5,214 bases of DNA from an uncultured Acidobacteriota bacterium (GCA_903932385.1 CAIZGA010000281.1:1-5214); one strand, 5' to 3'; numbered from the stretch's first letter, positions 1-5,214 are shown. A program made the numbers and translations. Notes: generated from the sequence alone by a model not told the origin.

Positions 1-1
1 C

Positions 2-751
2 AGCGGCAACACGCTGATTCCGTACTTCCCCGTTGGCCAGTCGCCCATCACCATGCGAATGACCGCCGGCGGCAGCTACATCTATGTGCTGGACCACGGC
101 GCGACCGGTTCGGCCACGGGCGAGTATTTCACGCTCTACGCCATCAACGGCACCAATGGCCAGCTCACCCTGCCCTCTTCCAACACCACGGAGTTTCAGG
201 CAGCCGGCACCCTTGGCGACAGCATCACTGCTTTCGCAACGGAGCCCTCGGGCAAATACTTCTATCAGTTTGACCAGACGCAGAGCATGATTTATCCGTA
301 CACCATCGGTGCGAACGGAAACCTGCAGGCCCTGGTCGGCGGACCGACGGCACTCAGCCCCTCGGCTCTGAATGCGGACTACATCTTGGCGGATACGCAC
401 ACCAAGTTCCTCTATGTGCTGAATACGGCGGCCAACCCGTCGTACTCCACCGCACCCAGCAGCTCCATCTCGGCCTACACCATTGACTCCACCACGGGCC
501 GACTGACTGAGCTGACCGACAGCCCCTATGCAACGGGCTCGCGTCCCATCTGCGGTGTTGAGGATCCGAGCAACCAGTACCTCTATACAGCCAACTTCAA
601 CGACGGCACTGTGGTCGGCAAGCTGCTCAACCAGAACACCGGTCAGCTCTCTCCGCTCAACCGTACCAATACCTTCACCGTTTCAGACAATGGCACAGTT
701 GAAACCAACTTCCAGCCAACGTGTGTTGTGGTAACCGGCATCACCAGCTAG
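2..751 (+). CDS. Beta-propeller lactonase-family protein (5'-truncated by window edge)
   Basis: The reading frame is open from base 2, so the start lies outside the window; the ATG at 53 is internal. The 249 visible residues hold four blade signatures of the YncE/6-phosphogluconolactonase-like propeller type: YIYV near visible residue 26, GKYFYQF near 84, KFLYVL near 135 and QYLYTANFNDGTV near 192. Each is followed by a Y-x-I/L strand and a TG-x-L turn. The last blade (TANFNDGTVVGK) closely matches the last blade of the third gene in the array (TANFIDGTVSGK), which marks the two as paralogs. The composition is rich in Thr, Ser, Asn, Gly and Tyr and poor in Lys, as in exported proteins. By analogy with its neighbours it probably begins with a lipoprotein signal peptide, but that part is not visible. 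Two cysteines near visible residues 184 and 241 could pair if the protein is periplasmic. The family name implies lactonase activity, but nothing here shows catalysis; a binding or structural role is equally possible. Confidence 0.88.
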   Translation, partial: SGNTLIPYFPVGQSPITMRMTAGGSYIYVLDHGATGSATGEYFTLYAINGTNGQLTLPSSNTTEFQAAGTLGDSITAFATEPSGKYFYQFDQTQSMIYPYTIGANGNLQALVGGPTALSPSALNADYILADTHTKFLYVLNTAANPSYSTAPSSSISAYTIDSTTGRLTELTDSPYATGSRPICGVEDPSNQYLYTANFNDGTVVGKLLNQNTGQLSPLNRTNTFTVSDNGTVETNFQPTCVVVTGITS

Positions 752-776
752 TCATTGCCGGAGTATTCGTCTCCAG

Positions 777-820
777 AAGCGGCCTGCTGGGCAGATTTAC
801 CCCGGCGGGCCGTTTCTTTC
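777..820 (+). terminator. Rho-independent terminator after first propeller gene
   Basis: Bases 777-791 pair with 801-815 around a 9-nt loop (792-800). The stem is GC-rich with three G-U wobbles, and is followed by a T-rich tract (TTTCTTTC, 813-820). It lies 26 bases past the TAG stop and upstream of the next gene's promoter, so the first gene ends its own transcript. The wobbles disfavour the opposite strand, where they become A-C mismatches, so plus-strand function is likely. Confidence 0.8.
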
Positions 821-867
821 ACGCCCTGAGCATCTGCTCTAGGCACAACGGTTTTCCTCCTCGGCTA

Positions 868-896
868 TGGCACAAACCATCGCCAGCTTTTACAAT
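868..896 (+). promoter_or_regulatory. Sigma-70-type promoter of second propeller gene (conserved block)
   Basis: A good -10 hexamer TACAAT (891-896) lies 17 bp downstream of TGGCAC (868-873), which occupies the -35 position. The same arrangement with the same 17-bp spacer occurs before the third gene (2257-2285). The two 30-base blocks starting at TGGCA agree at 25 positions, including the 11-base run CTTTTACAATG. Transcription would start near 903 and give a leader of about 70 nt before the ATG at 973. The -35 element is far from TTGACA, so an alternative sigma factor or an activator is possible. A sigma-54 reading was considered and fails on spacing. Confidence 0.65.
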
Positions 897-972
897 GCTC
901 TGAGGACCCGATCCGTACCATTCTCAGCCGCTCCGGCCTTCCAGCCAGAGGGCATAGGACCGAAGGAATCGC

Positions 973-2142
973 ATGAAGTTCAGTCAGTTCGGCCGGATAG
1001 CTCTTGCAGCCATTGCCTTGACCGCAATGTCTCTCACCATCTCGGCCTGCAGTGTCGGCTATGCCGTCGACTATCTCTACGTCACCACGGCAACCTCCAG
1101 CAGCGTGCAAGCCTATAACGTCGACAGCCAGACCGGCTCCTTGACGGCGATTGCCACCTACCCCGCCGGCGGTACAGACCCGGTAGCGGAAGTGGTCTCG
1201 CCCAACGGCAAGTACCTCTACGTGGCCAATAATGGCAGCGCCAGCATCTCGCAGTTCAACATTGCTGCAGACGGCACCCTGACCGCCGGCCCGGTGGTCA
1301 AGCTCCCCGGCACGGGAAATAATCCCACCTTTCTTGCCACCGATCCTGAAGGCCTGAATCTGCTGGTGATTTACACCTACAAGACAGGCACCACGGGAAC
1401 CGGCGGCATCGCTGTGTATCCGCTCAGCTCTTCCAATGGCAACCTCGGCACCGGCACGGCCTACTCGGTTGGCAACAACCCCACCGGCCTGAATGTCACC
1501 GACTTTGTTGAGACCAACCACATCTACTACGTGTATGTGGTGGACCGCAGCGATGCGCAGGTTCTGGCCTTCTCGCTGAATGCCACCAGCGGCGCGCTGA
1601 CGCCCACATCACCGGCATCGTTCGCCGCAGGTGTTGCACCGTACAGCGTCGTCAGCGGCCCCACCGCCAAGTATGTCTACGTGACCGACTCGGCAGCTAA
1701 CCAGCTGATTACCTACAACATCACCAGCACCGGTACGCTGACCCCAATGATTGATTCGCCGTACATCACCGGCGCATTCCCGAAGGCAGTCACCATTGAT
1801 CCGCGTGGCCTGTATCTCTACCTGACGGACTACAACACCAGCACGGTTTCGCCGTACGCGCTCAACGTCACCACCGGCGCGCCTTCGACCATACCGTTGA
1901 CCTCGTCTAACAATACGGATTCGGTTGGAACCTATCCCACCGCCATCTGCATTGAGCCGGCCCTGGGACAGTATCTGTTCACCGCAAATTATCTGGACAA
2001 TTCGGTCAGCGCTCTGCAGTTGAACGCCAATACCGGCGTGCTCACCGCAGTGGAGAATACGCCGTTCAACACAGGCGCCCAGCCGACAGCGGTCGTTGCA
2101 GTGGCCGCCGGCAACCACGCCACACAGATTGTGCAGCCGTAA
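973..2142 (+). CDS. Lipoprotein with seven-bladed lactonase-type beta-propeller
   Basis: This 389-residue protein starts at an ATG preceded by AAGGAA (963-968) with a 4-base gap. Its N-terminus is a lipoprotein signal peptide: MKFSQFGR, a hydrophobic stretch, then lipobox ISAC with Cys26 as the lipidated residue. Ser27 at +2, rather than Asp, would favour outer-membrane sorting if Lol rules apply. Seven blade signatures follow at roughly 46-56-residue spacing: YLYV (34), KYLYVANN (80), LLVIYTY (130), VYVVDRSDAQV (187), KYVYVTDSAANQ (233), LYLYLTDYNTSTV (280) and QYLFTANYLDNSV (333). This fits a complete seven-bladed propeller of the lactonase/YncE-like superfamily. It is predicted to sit outside the cytoplasm, lipid-anchored. 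The substrate is unknown; genuine 6-phosphogluconolactonase activity is unlikely for an exported lipoprotein. It is the middle member of a tandem paralog array with its own promoter and terminator. Long open frames on the opposite strand are codon-bias shadows. Confidence 0.92.
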   Translation: MKFSQFGRIALAAIALTAMSLTISACSVGYAVDYLYVTTATSSSVQAYNVDSQTGSLTAIATYPAGGTDPVAEVVSPNGKYLYVANNGSASISQFNIAADGTLTAGPVVKLPGTGNNPTFLATDPEGLNLLVIYTYKTGTTGTGGIAVYPLSSSNGNLGTGTAYSVGNNPTGLNVTDFVETNHIYYVYVVDRSDAQVLAFSLNATSGALTPTSPASFAAGVAPYSVVSGPTAKYVYVTDSAANQLITYNITSTGTLTPMIDSPYITGAFPKAVTIDPRGLYLYLTDYNTSTVSPYALNVTTGAPSTIPLTSSNNTDSVGTYPTAICIEPALGQYLFTANYLDNSVSALQLNANTGVLTAVENTPFNTGAQPTAVVAVAAGNHATQIVQP

Positions 2143-2163
2143 TCAAACCGTCTGCAAGACAGC

Positions 2164-2220
2164 CAATCGGCCCGCCAGCCCTGGTCCAAGCGACCATCCG
2201 CATGGTGGGCCGATTGTTTT
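2164..2220 (+). terminator. Rho-independent terminator after second propeller gene
   Basis: A 14-bp stem forms between CAATCGGCCCGCCA (2164-2177) and TGGTGGGCCGATTG (2203-2216), with one G-U wobble on the plus strand, followed by TTTT (2217-2220). The 25-base loop contains a second small hairpin, TGGTC (2182-2186) with GACCA (2192-2196), giving a stacked structure. It lies 21 bases after the TAA stop and 36 bases before the next promoter. Confidence 0.85.
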
Positions 2221-2225
2221 ACCCC

Positions 2226-2320
2226 CATAATTTCGCCCGCTTTCGCCCACTTGGGGTGGCAGAATCATTCGCCACCTTTTACAATGGCATCTGGACACTT
2301 ACCGTCATAATTTTGCCCGC
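2226..2320 (+). repeat. 15-bp direct repeat pair flanking the third gene's promoter
   Basis: CATAATTTCGCCCGC at 2226-2240 recurs as CATAATTTTGCCCGC at 2306-2320, with 14 of 15 bases identical and starts 80 bp apart. A partial echo, TTTCGCCC, recurs at 2241-2248. The pair brackets the promoter at 2257-2285, one copy upstream and one in the predicted leader. The promoter of the second gene has no such copies. It could be an operator pair or simply a local duplication. Confidence 0.5.
2257..2285 (+). promoter_or_regulatory. Sigma-70-type promoter of third propeller gene (conserved block)
   Basis: TGGCAG (2257-2262), a 17-bp spacer and TACAAT (2280-2285) match the promoter block at 868-896 at 25 of 30 positions. 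The predicted start near 2292 gives a leader of about 68 nt, close to that of the second gene. Conservation of this block within otherwise divergent intergenic DNA supports a functional, shared promoter. Confidence 0.65.
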
Positions 2321-2359
2321 GCAGTTACGCTGTTCCGCGGCGTTCACTAAAGGAATTTC

Positions 2360-3634
2360 ATGAAGTTCAGTCAGTTTGGCCGTGGCATCCTGGCAGCCGT
2401 TGCCCTTACCGCAATGTCGCTCACCATTTCTGCCTGCAGCTGGGGGCACACGGTCGCATTTCTCTACGTCACATCGTCCAAGGTCAGCCCGGGTACCATC
2501 TATGCTTACAAGATTGATGGTGCCTCCGGTACGCTCAGCCTGATGCCCGACGCGCCATTCCCGGCCGGCGGACGCAATCCTGTTGCCATGGTCACCTCGC
2601 CCAACGGTTTGTTTCTCTACGTCGCCAATCATGATGACTCCACCATCGTAGAAAACGCCATCGGTACCGACGGAAAAATTTACGCGCAGTGCACCTACAA
2701 CACGCCCAGCGCCACCAGCTTCCCCACGGCCATGGCCATTGATCCGGGTGGCAAATTTCTGATTGTCGCCACAGGCTATCAGCCCGGCTATACAGATTCA
2801 GTCCCCGGCCCCGGAGCAGTGGTTGTGTATCCCATCCAGCCGCTCAACGCAACGGCGAACACCTCCAGCCTCTGCAGCACCGGCCCCGGCACACTGGGCA
2901 CGCCGGTCGTCAATCCCGGCAACAGCGCATCGTACTTTCCCGTCAGCGGCCTGACACCGAACAGCATCACCGTCACCGCCGGCAATTTTGTCTACGTTTC
3001 CACCTCGGGCAAGTCCATCCTTTCGCCCGGCCTCACACAGATTGTCAACAACACGCAGATCTTCGGCTTCTCGCTGAACACCAGCACCGGCGTTCTGACC
3101 GCGACCGGCACGCAGACCTACAACGGCAGCACGCTCGACATCATCAGCTCTGTGGTGCCAGACAGCAGCGGCAAATATCTCTACGCCACCGACCAGTATC
3201 TGAATGTGGTGGACCTGTTTGACATCAACACCAATGGCTCGCTGACCTACGTTACCGACTACACCACCGGCAACGGTCCCAACGCCATCGCCATCAATAC
3301 CTTCACTGCGCCGCATTATCTCTACGTGGCCAATTACAACGACAACACCATCAGCAGCTACAGCGTCTCCTCGACCAACGGCACGCTGACGGCCCTGCCA
3401 GTCGGTTCCTCCACCAACAGTGCCACCGGCAGCAACCCGGACACCATCCTGATTGATCCTGTCTACGGCTACTTCCTTTACACCGCCAACTTCATTGACG
3501 GCACGGTGAGCGGCAAGCAGATGAACATCCAGAACGGCAGCCTCATCAACATACAGTTCACCCCGTTTGCAGCGGGTGGACAGCCCACAGCCATGGCCAC
3601 CACCACCTCCAGCGCGGTGCTTCAGTCCTACTAA
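2360..3634 (+). CDS. Lipoprotein with seven-bladed lactonase-type beta-propeller
   Basis: This 424-residue protein has an ATG preceded by AAAGGAA (2349-2355) with a 4-base gap. Its signal peptide differs from the second gene's at only three of the first 27 positions (residues 9, 10 and 14); the lipobox is ISAC with Cys26 lipidated and Ser27 at +2. Blade signatures lie at FLYV (34), LFLYVANHDDSTI (84), KFLIVATGY (132), NFVYVSTSG (209), KYLYATDQYLNVV (272), HYLYVANYNDNTI (319) and YFLYTANFIDGTV (371), consistent with seven blades. The long gap between the third and fourth (about residues 141-208) holds a Pro/Gly/Ser/Asn-rich insertion, which explains most of the extra length over its sister protein. 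Cys111 and Cys172 could form a disulfide. The last blade is closest to that of the first gene in the window, while the N-terminus is closest to the second. The product is predicted to be extracytoplasmic and lipid-anchored; its activity is unknown. Confidence 0.92.
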   Translation: MKFSQFGRGILAAVALTAMSLTISACSWGHTVAFLYVTSSKVSPGTIYAYKIDGASGTLSLMPDAPFPAGGRNPVAMVTSPNGLFLYVANHDDSTIVENAIGTDGKIYAQCTYNTPSATSFPTAMAIDPGGKFLIVATGYQPGYTDSVPGPGAVVVYPIQPLNATANTSSLCSTGPGTLGTPVVNPGNSASYFPVSGLTPNSITVTAGNFVYVSTSGKSILSPGLTQIVNNTQIFGFSLNTSTGVLTATGTQTYNGSTLDIISSVVPDSSGKYLYATDQYLNVVDLFDINTNGSLTYVTDYTTGNGPNAIAINTFTAPHYLYVANYNDNTISSYSVSSTNGTLTALPVGSSTNSATGSNPDTILIDPVYGYFLYTANFIDGTVSGKQMNIQNGSLINIQFTPFAAGGQPTAMATTTSSAVLQSY

Positions 3635-3644
3635 GTAACGCCGC

Positions 3645-3690
3645 AAAAAAACATACGGCCCGCAGATGCTATCTGCGGGCCTTCTTGTTT
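3645..3690. terminator. Bidirectional terminator between convergent propeller gene and pyrH
   Basis: A perfect 11-bp stem, GGCCCGCAGAT (3657-3667) with ATCTGCGGGCC (3671-3681), surrounds a 3-nt loop. On the plus strand it is followed by TTCTTGTTT. On the minus strand it is followed by seven T residues (the A7 run at 3645-3651). It lies 22 bases past the plus-strand stop and 39 bases past the pyrH stop, so it can end both converging transcripts. Confidence 0.9.
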
Positions 3691-3720
3691 CTGCTTGAAA
3701 ATTTTTCGCTTTGAGAATCG

Positions 3721-4425
3721 CTACGCTTTCACCAGTGTGCCGATCTTGTCACCGCGAATCACGCGGCTGATGTTGCCCCGCTCTTTCATGTTGAAGATGC
3801 ACATCGGCAGCTTGTTGTCCTTGCACAGGCTCACCGCGGTCGTGTCCATCACCAGCAGGTTCTGCTTGATGATGTCCATGTATGTAATCTCTTCGTAGCG
3901 CGTGGCTGTCGGATCTTTCTTCGGGTCGGCGGAGTAGATGCCGTCCACCGATGTTGCCTTCAGCAAAACGTCTGCGCCAATTTCCATCGCGCGCAACGCG
4001 GCCGCCGTATCCGTCGAAAAATAGGGATTGCCGGTACCCGCCGCGAAAACAATCACGCGGCCTTTTTCCAAATGCCGAATCGCACGCCGCCGGATGTACG
4101 GCTCCGCCACTTGATGCATGGCAATCGCGCTCATCACGCGGCAGTGCAGGTTCTGCTTCTCAATCGCGTCCTGCAGGGCAATGGCGTTGATCACCGTCGA
4201 GAGCATGCCCATGTGGTCGGCCGAAACGCGGTCCATGTGCACGGCCTGTTCGGCCACGCCGCGGAAAAAATTTCCGCCGCCGACAACAATCGCCAGCTCG
4301 CAGCCCATGGAGTGGACCTCGGCAATTTCTTCCGCCACTTTGTTGATGAATACAGCGTCGACGCCAAAGGCCCCGCCCGCCGCCAGTGCTTCTCCGGAAA
4401 GCTTTAATAGAACGCGCTTATACAT
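3721..4425 (-). CDS. pyrH: UMP kinase (uridylate kinase)
   Basis: This protein phosphorylates UMP to UDP with ATP in cytoplasmic pyrimidine nucleotide synthesis. Bacterial enzymes of this type belong to the amino-acid-kinase fold, are hexameric, and are typically inhibited by UTP. The 234 residues match the usual family length of about 235-245. Visible motifs are KLSGEAL (8-14, phosphate binding), [10 protein letters not shown] (47-56), DHMGM (70-74), [15 protein letters not shown] (128-142, UMP/phosphate site), [15 protein letters not shown] (154-168, nucleotide site) and [12 protein letters not shown] (193-204). The start is well placed because [14 protein letters not shown] is the normal family N-terminus, yet no Shine-Dalgarno sequence precedes the ATG. 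The stop is TAG. It lies 69 bases downstream of the AT-rich membrane-protein gene, with no terminator between them, so the two may share a transcript. In many bacteria it directly follows tsf and precedes frr; here neither is adjacent. Confidence 0.97.
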   Translation of the reverse strand: MYKRVLLKLSGEALAAGGAFGVDAVFINKVAEEIAEVHSMGCELAIVVGGGNFFRGVAEQAVHMDRVSADHMGMLSTVINAIALQDAIEKQNLHCRVMSAIAMHQVAEPYIRRRAIRHLEKGRVIVFAAGTGNPYFSTDTAAALRAMEIGADVLLKATSVDGIYSADPKKDPTATRYEEITYMDIIKQNLLVMDTTAVSLCKDNKLPMCIFNMKERGNISRVIRGDKIGTLVKA

Positions 4426-4454
4426 GCAAATCGATTATCGCAGATACGCTTGGT

Positions 4455-4481
4455 ATATTGCCTAATATGCAAAGATATTGC
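4455..4481 (-). repeat. GCAATAT direct repeat pair upstream of pyrH
   Basis: On the minus strand the heptamer GCAATAT occurs twice, at 4481-4475 and 4461-4455, with starts 20 bp apart (about two helical turns). The copies bracket the possible -10 hexamer of pyrH. The spacing would suit a dimeric regulator binding one face of the helix, but the repeats are short and the region is AT-rich, so chance is possible. Confidence 0.3.
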
Positions 4482-4492
4482 TCAAATTCCAA
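4464..4492 (-). promoter_or_regulatory. pyrH: Possible pyrH promoter
   Basis: On the minus strand TTGGAA (4492-4487) is followed after 17 bp by CATATT (4469-4464). Both hexamers are imperfect matches to sigma-70 consensus, in AT-rich DNA where chance matches are frequent. Placement is sensible: the transcript would start near 4457, about 31 bases before the ATG. The -35 hexamer overlaps the end of the upstream gene. Confidence 0.3.
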
Positions 4493-4494
4493 CC

Positions 4495-5004
4495 TTAAAT
4501 CGTAAACAAAACTTTTCCATAATATGTGATTTCAGGAATCGCCAAATCAGGGCGGCGACGATGAATAGCCACCAGCAACTTTTTGATGTCATCTAGCTGA
4601 AAGTGGCGCAAAGATACATCGATATATGGCTTCAACCTTTTACCATCTCCATAGACAACAATCCGACGAAAAGGTCGGTTGGGTGTGACTGTGCCACCCA
4701 GAGAGCCCCAAGCAACTTCATATTTGATTGATGTAATTTCTTCGAATCGAATCTTTCGCTCTTTCAACCCAGAGGCTTGCATATAGATTCCAGTCTTATC
4801 CCAATACACCCTATATTTCAAATTCGGATATATCGTCGATGCTGCAAATAATGGCCAAATTATGATTAACGACCATAGCGCTTGTATTTGACGTTTCCAT
4901 ATTGCGATATAAGCGATGAACACGCTTACGGCACTAAGGATCAGCAACTGACCTAAATATGGCGTGGCAGTTCTTCTGAGCCAAGTGATTTCTGAATCAA
5001 TCAT
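4495..5004 (-). CDS. Small two-helix membrane protein of unknown function, possible PH-like domain
   Basis: I do not recognise a specific family. I chose the ATG at 5004 (169 residues), which has AGGCGAG just upstream (5015-5009); the frame can be extended to a GTG at 5058, but that lies inside the tsf terminator hairpin. Two hydrophobic segments, about residues 17-36 and 42-59, predict membrane helices joined by a very short loop with basic residues (WKRQ). The remaining 110 residues look soluble: a strand-rich stretch (YRVYWDKTGIYM, RKIRFEEITSIKYE, RRIVVYGDGKRLK) followed by a helix (LDDIKKLLVAIHRR). This resembles the layout of bacterial PH-like domains fused to membrane helices, but that is inference from pattern only. 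The gene is clearly AT-rich: hand counts at 4801-4860 and 4861-4920 give 37% GC each, against 65% at 1441-1500. It sits between tsf and pyrH, a position normally empty, suggesting horizontal acquisition. Confidence 0.72.
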   Translation of the reverse strand: MIDSEITWLRRTATPYLGQLLILSAVSVFIAYIAIWKRQIQALWSLIIIWPLFAASTIYPNLKYRVYWDKTGIYMQASGLKERKIRFEEITSIKYEVAWGSLGGTVTPNRPFRRIVVYGDGKRLKPYIDVSLRHFQLDDIKKLLVAIHRRRPDLAIPEITYYGKVLFTI

Positions 5005-5008
5005 CACG

Positions 5009-5015
5009 CTCGCCT
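5009..5015 (-). promoter_or_regulatory. Ribosome binding site deciding the ATG at 5004
   Basis: On the minus strand AGGCGAG (5015-5009) ends 4 bases before the ATG at 5004. It is a partial match to the Shine-Dalgarno consensus but better than anything near the upstream GTG at 5058, so it supports the shorter start. Confidence 0.45.
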
Positions 5016-5029
5016 GAAATTCATAGCAC

Positions 5030-5038
5030 TTTATACCA
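5030..5038 (-). promoter_or_regulatory. Possible extended -10 promoter of the AT-rich gene
   Basis: On the minus strand TGGTATAAA (5038-5030) is an extended -10 element (TGn plus TATAAA) with no recognisable -35; the upstream DNA is the tsf terminator hairpin. Transcription would start near 5023, giving a short leader of about 20 nt with the ribosome binding site in it. This would let the gene be expressed independently of tsf. Confidence 0.42.
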
Positions 5039-5041
5039 TAG

Positions 5042-5072
5042 AAAAAGGCCCGAGGCACTCGCCCCGGGCCTT
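5042..5072 (-). terminator. Rho-independent terminator after tsf
   Basis: On the minus strand bases 5072-5062 pair with 5055-5045 around a 6-nt loop, followed by a T5 tract (5046-5042). The single imperfect pair (5053/5064) is a U-G wobble on the minus strand but an A-C mismatch on the plus strand, confirming direction. It lies about 20 bases past the tsf stop and separates tsf from the downstream genes. Confidence 0.85.
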
Positions 5073-5092
5073 CTGATTTTCTTCTGCCGCAA

Positions 5093-5214
5093 TTACTCGG
5101 CGGCTTCTGCTGCCGTCGGCTTCACCTGCGCCACGGTCCATTCGGGCGCTCCCACCTTGAAGCGCGCAAAGCGGCTCACGGTGATGTTCTCGCCCAGCTT
5201 GGCAACCTTCTGCG
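5093..5214 (-). CDS. tsf: Translation elongation factor Ts, C-terminal end (partial)
   Basis: The last 39 complete codons and the TAA stop (5095-5093) are in the window; the rest lies beyond the right edge. The visible sequence includes KLGENITVSRFARFKVG followed by an Ala/Glu-rich tail (PTAAEAAE). GENI-x-x-x-RFARF near the C-terminus is characteristic of the short EF-Ts form, in contrast to E. coli EF-Ts, where the KIGENI motif is internal. EF-Ts is the cytoplasmic nucleotide-exchange factor that regenerates EF-Tu-GTP. The nearby pyrH supports the assignment, since the two genes are neighbours in many bacteria. A strong terminator immediately follows the stop codon. Confidence 0.9.
   Translation of the reverse strand, partial: QKVAKLGENITVSRFARFKVGAPEWTVAQVKPTAAEAAE

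Noticed and set aside
53..751. ATG at 53 as the true start of the first gene
   Set aside because: The frame is open to the window edge and the residues before it continue propeller-type sequence (for example IPYFPVGQSPIT). No signal peptide or ribosome binding site is present at 53.
868..884. Sigma-54 promoter (TGGCAC followed by a downstream GC element) before the second gene, and the equivalent at 2257-2273
   Set aside because: The GG-to-GC gap is 11 bases in both copies instead of the invariant 10. The same TGGCA sits exactly 17 bp from a good TACAAT -10, so a sigma-70-type reading fits better.
900..927. Small inverted repeat CTGAG (900-904) and CTCAG (923-927) in the leader of the second gene as a riboswitch or attenuator
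   Set aside because: A five-base stem with an 18-base loop is too weak and has no counterpart in the third gene's leader. No known riboswitch core was recognised.
2798..3646. A 282-codon open frame on the minus strand opposite the third propeller gene, with similar long antisense frames at 865-1521 and 1609-2118
   Set aside because: These lie almost wholly opposite well-supported propeller genes with signal peptides and blade repeats. Their translations are low-complexity Gly/Val/Arg-rich, as expected from GC-biased third codon positions. No ribosome binding site or family motif was seen.
4072..4465. Plus-strand open frames opposite pyrH
   Set aside because: pyrH is unmistakable on the other strand, and these frames show no recognisable motif or start signal.
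4426..5044. Insertion sequence or integron cassette as the origin of the AT-rich block
   Set aside because: No terminal inverted repeats, target-site duplication, recombinase gene or attachment site was seen at the block's ends. Foreign origin rests on base composition and gene order only.
5005..5058. N-terminal extension of the AT-rich membrane protein to a GTG at 5058
   Set aside because: The GTG lies in the loop of the tsf terminator hairpin and upstream of the likely -10 element; the ATG at 5004 has a better-placed ribosome binding site.

Overview
The window looks like chromosomal DNA from a moderately GC-rich Gram-negative-type bacterium, most plausibly an acidobacterium of the Terriglobia/Acidobacteriaceae type. 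That placement is inference. It rests on the tandem secreted 'lactonase-type' beta-propeller lipoproteins, a family strongly expanded in that group, and on the style of the tsf and pyrH genes. No rRNA, tRNA, CRISPR array, transposase or phage gene is visible.

Layout: positions 1-3634 carry three plus-strand beta-propeller genes in tandem. The first is cut by the left window edge; the other two are complete. Each complete gene is a self-contained unit with its own promoter, a leader of about 70 nt, an AAGGAA ribosome binding site, a lipoprotein signal peptide, a seven-bladed propeller and a terminator. The promoter blocks of the two complete genes match at 25 of 30 positions and their signal peptides are nearly identical, while the mature propellers have diverged. 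This indicates duplication of whole transcription units and probably shared control. The products are predicted to be lipid-anchored outside the cytoplasm; their ligand or substrate is unknown.

A perfect 11-bp hairpin with T-tracts on both strands (about 3645-3690) separates this array from a convergent minus-strand block. Reading right to left, that block holds the 3' end of tsf (elongation factor Ts), a tsf terminator, an AT-rich gene for a small two-helix membrane protein of unknown function with a possible PH-like domain, and pyrH (UMP kinase). The usual bacterial order is rpsB-tsf-pyrH-frr. Here the tsf-pyrH junction is interrupted by a terminator plus a gene of foreign-looking base composition, and frr does not follow pyrH.

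Most of the window is ordinary. The points most worth a second look are the duplicated promoter/signal-peptide modules of the propeller array and the AT-rich insertion in the translation/nucleotide operon. No clearly new biological system is evident.
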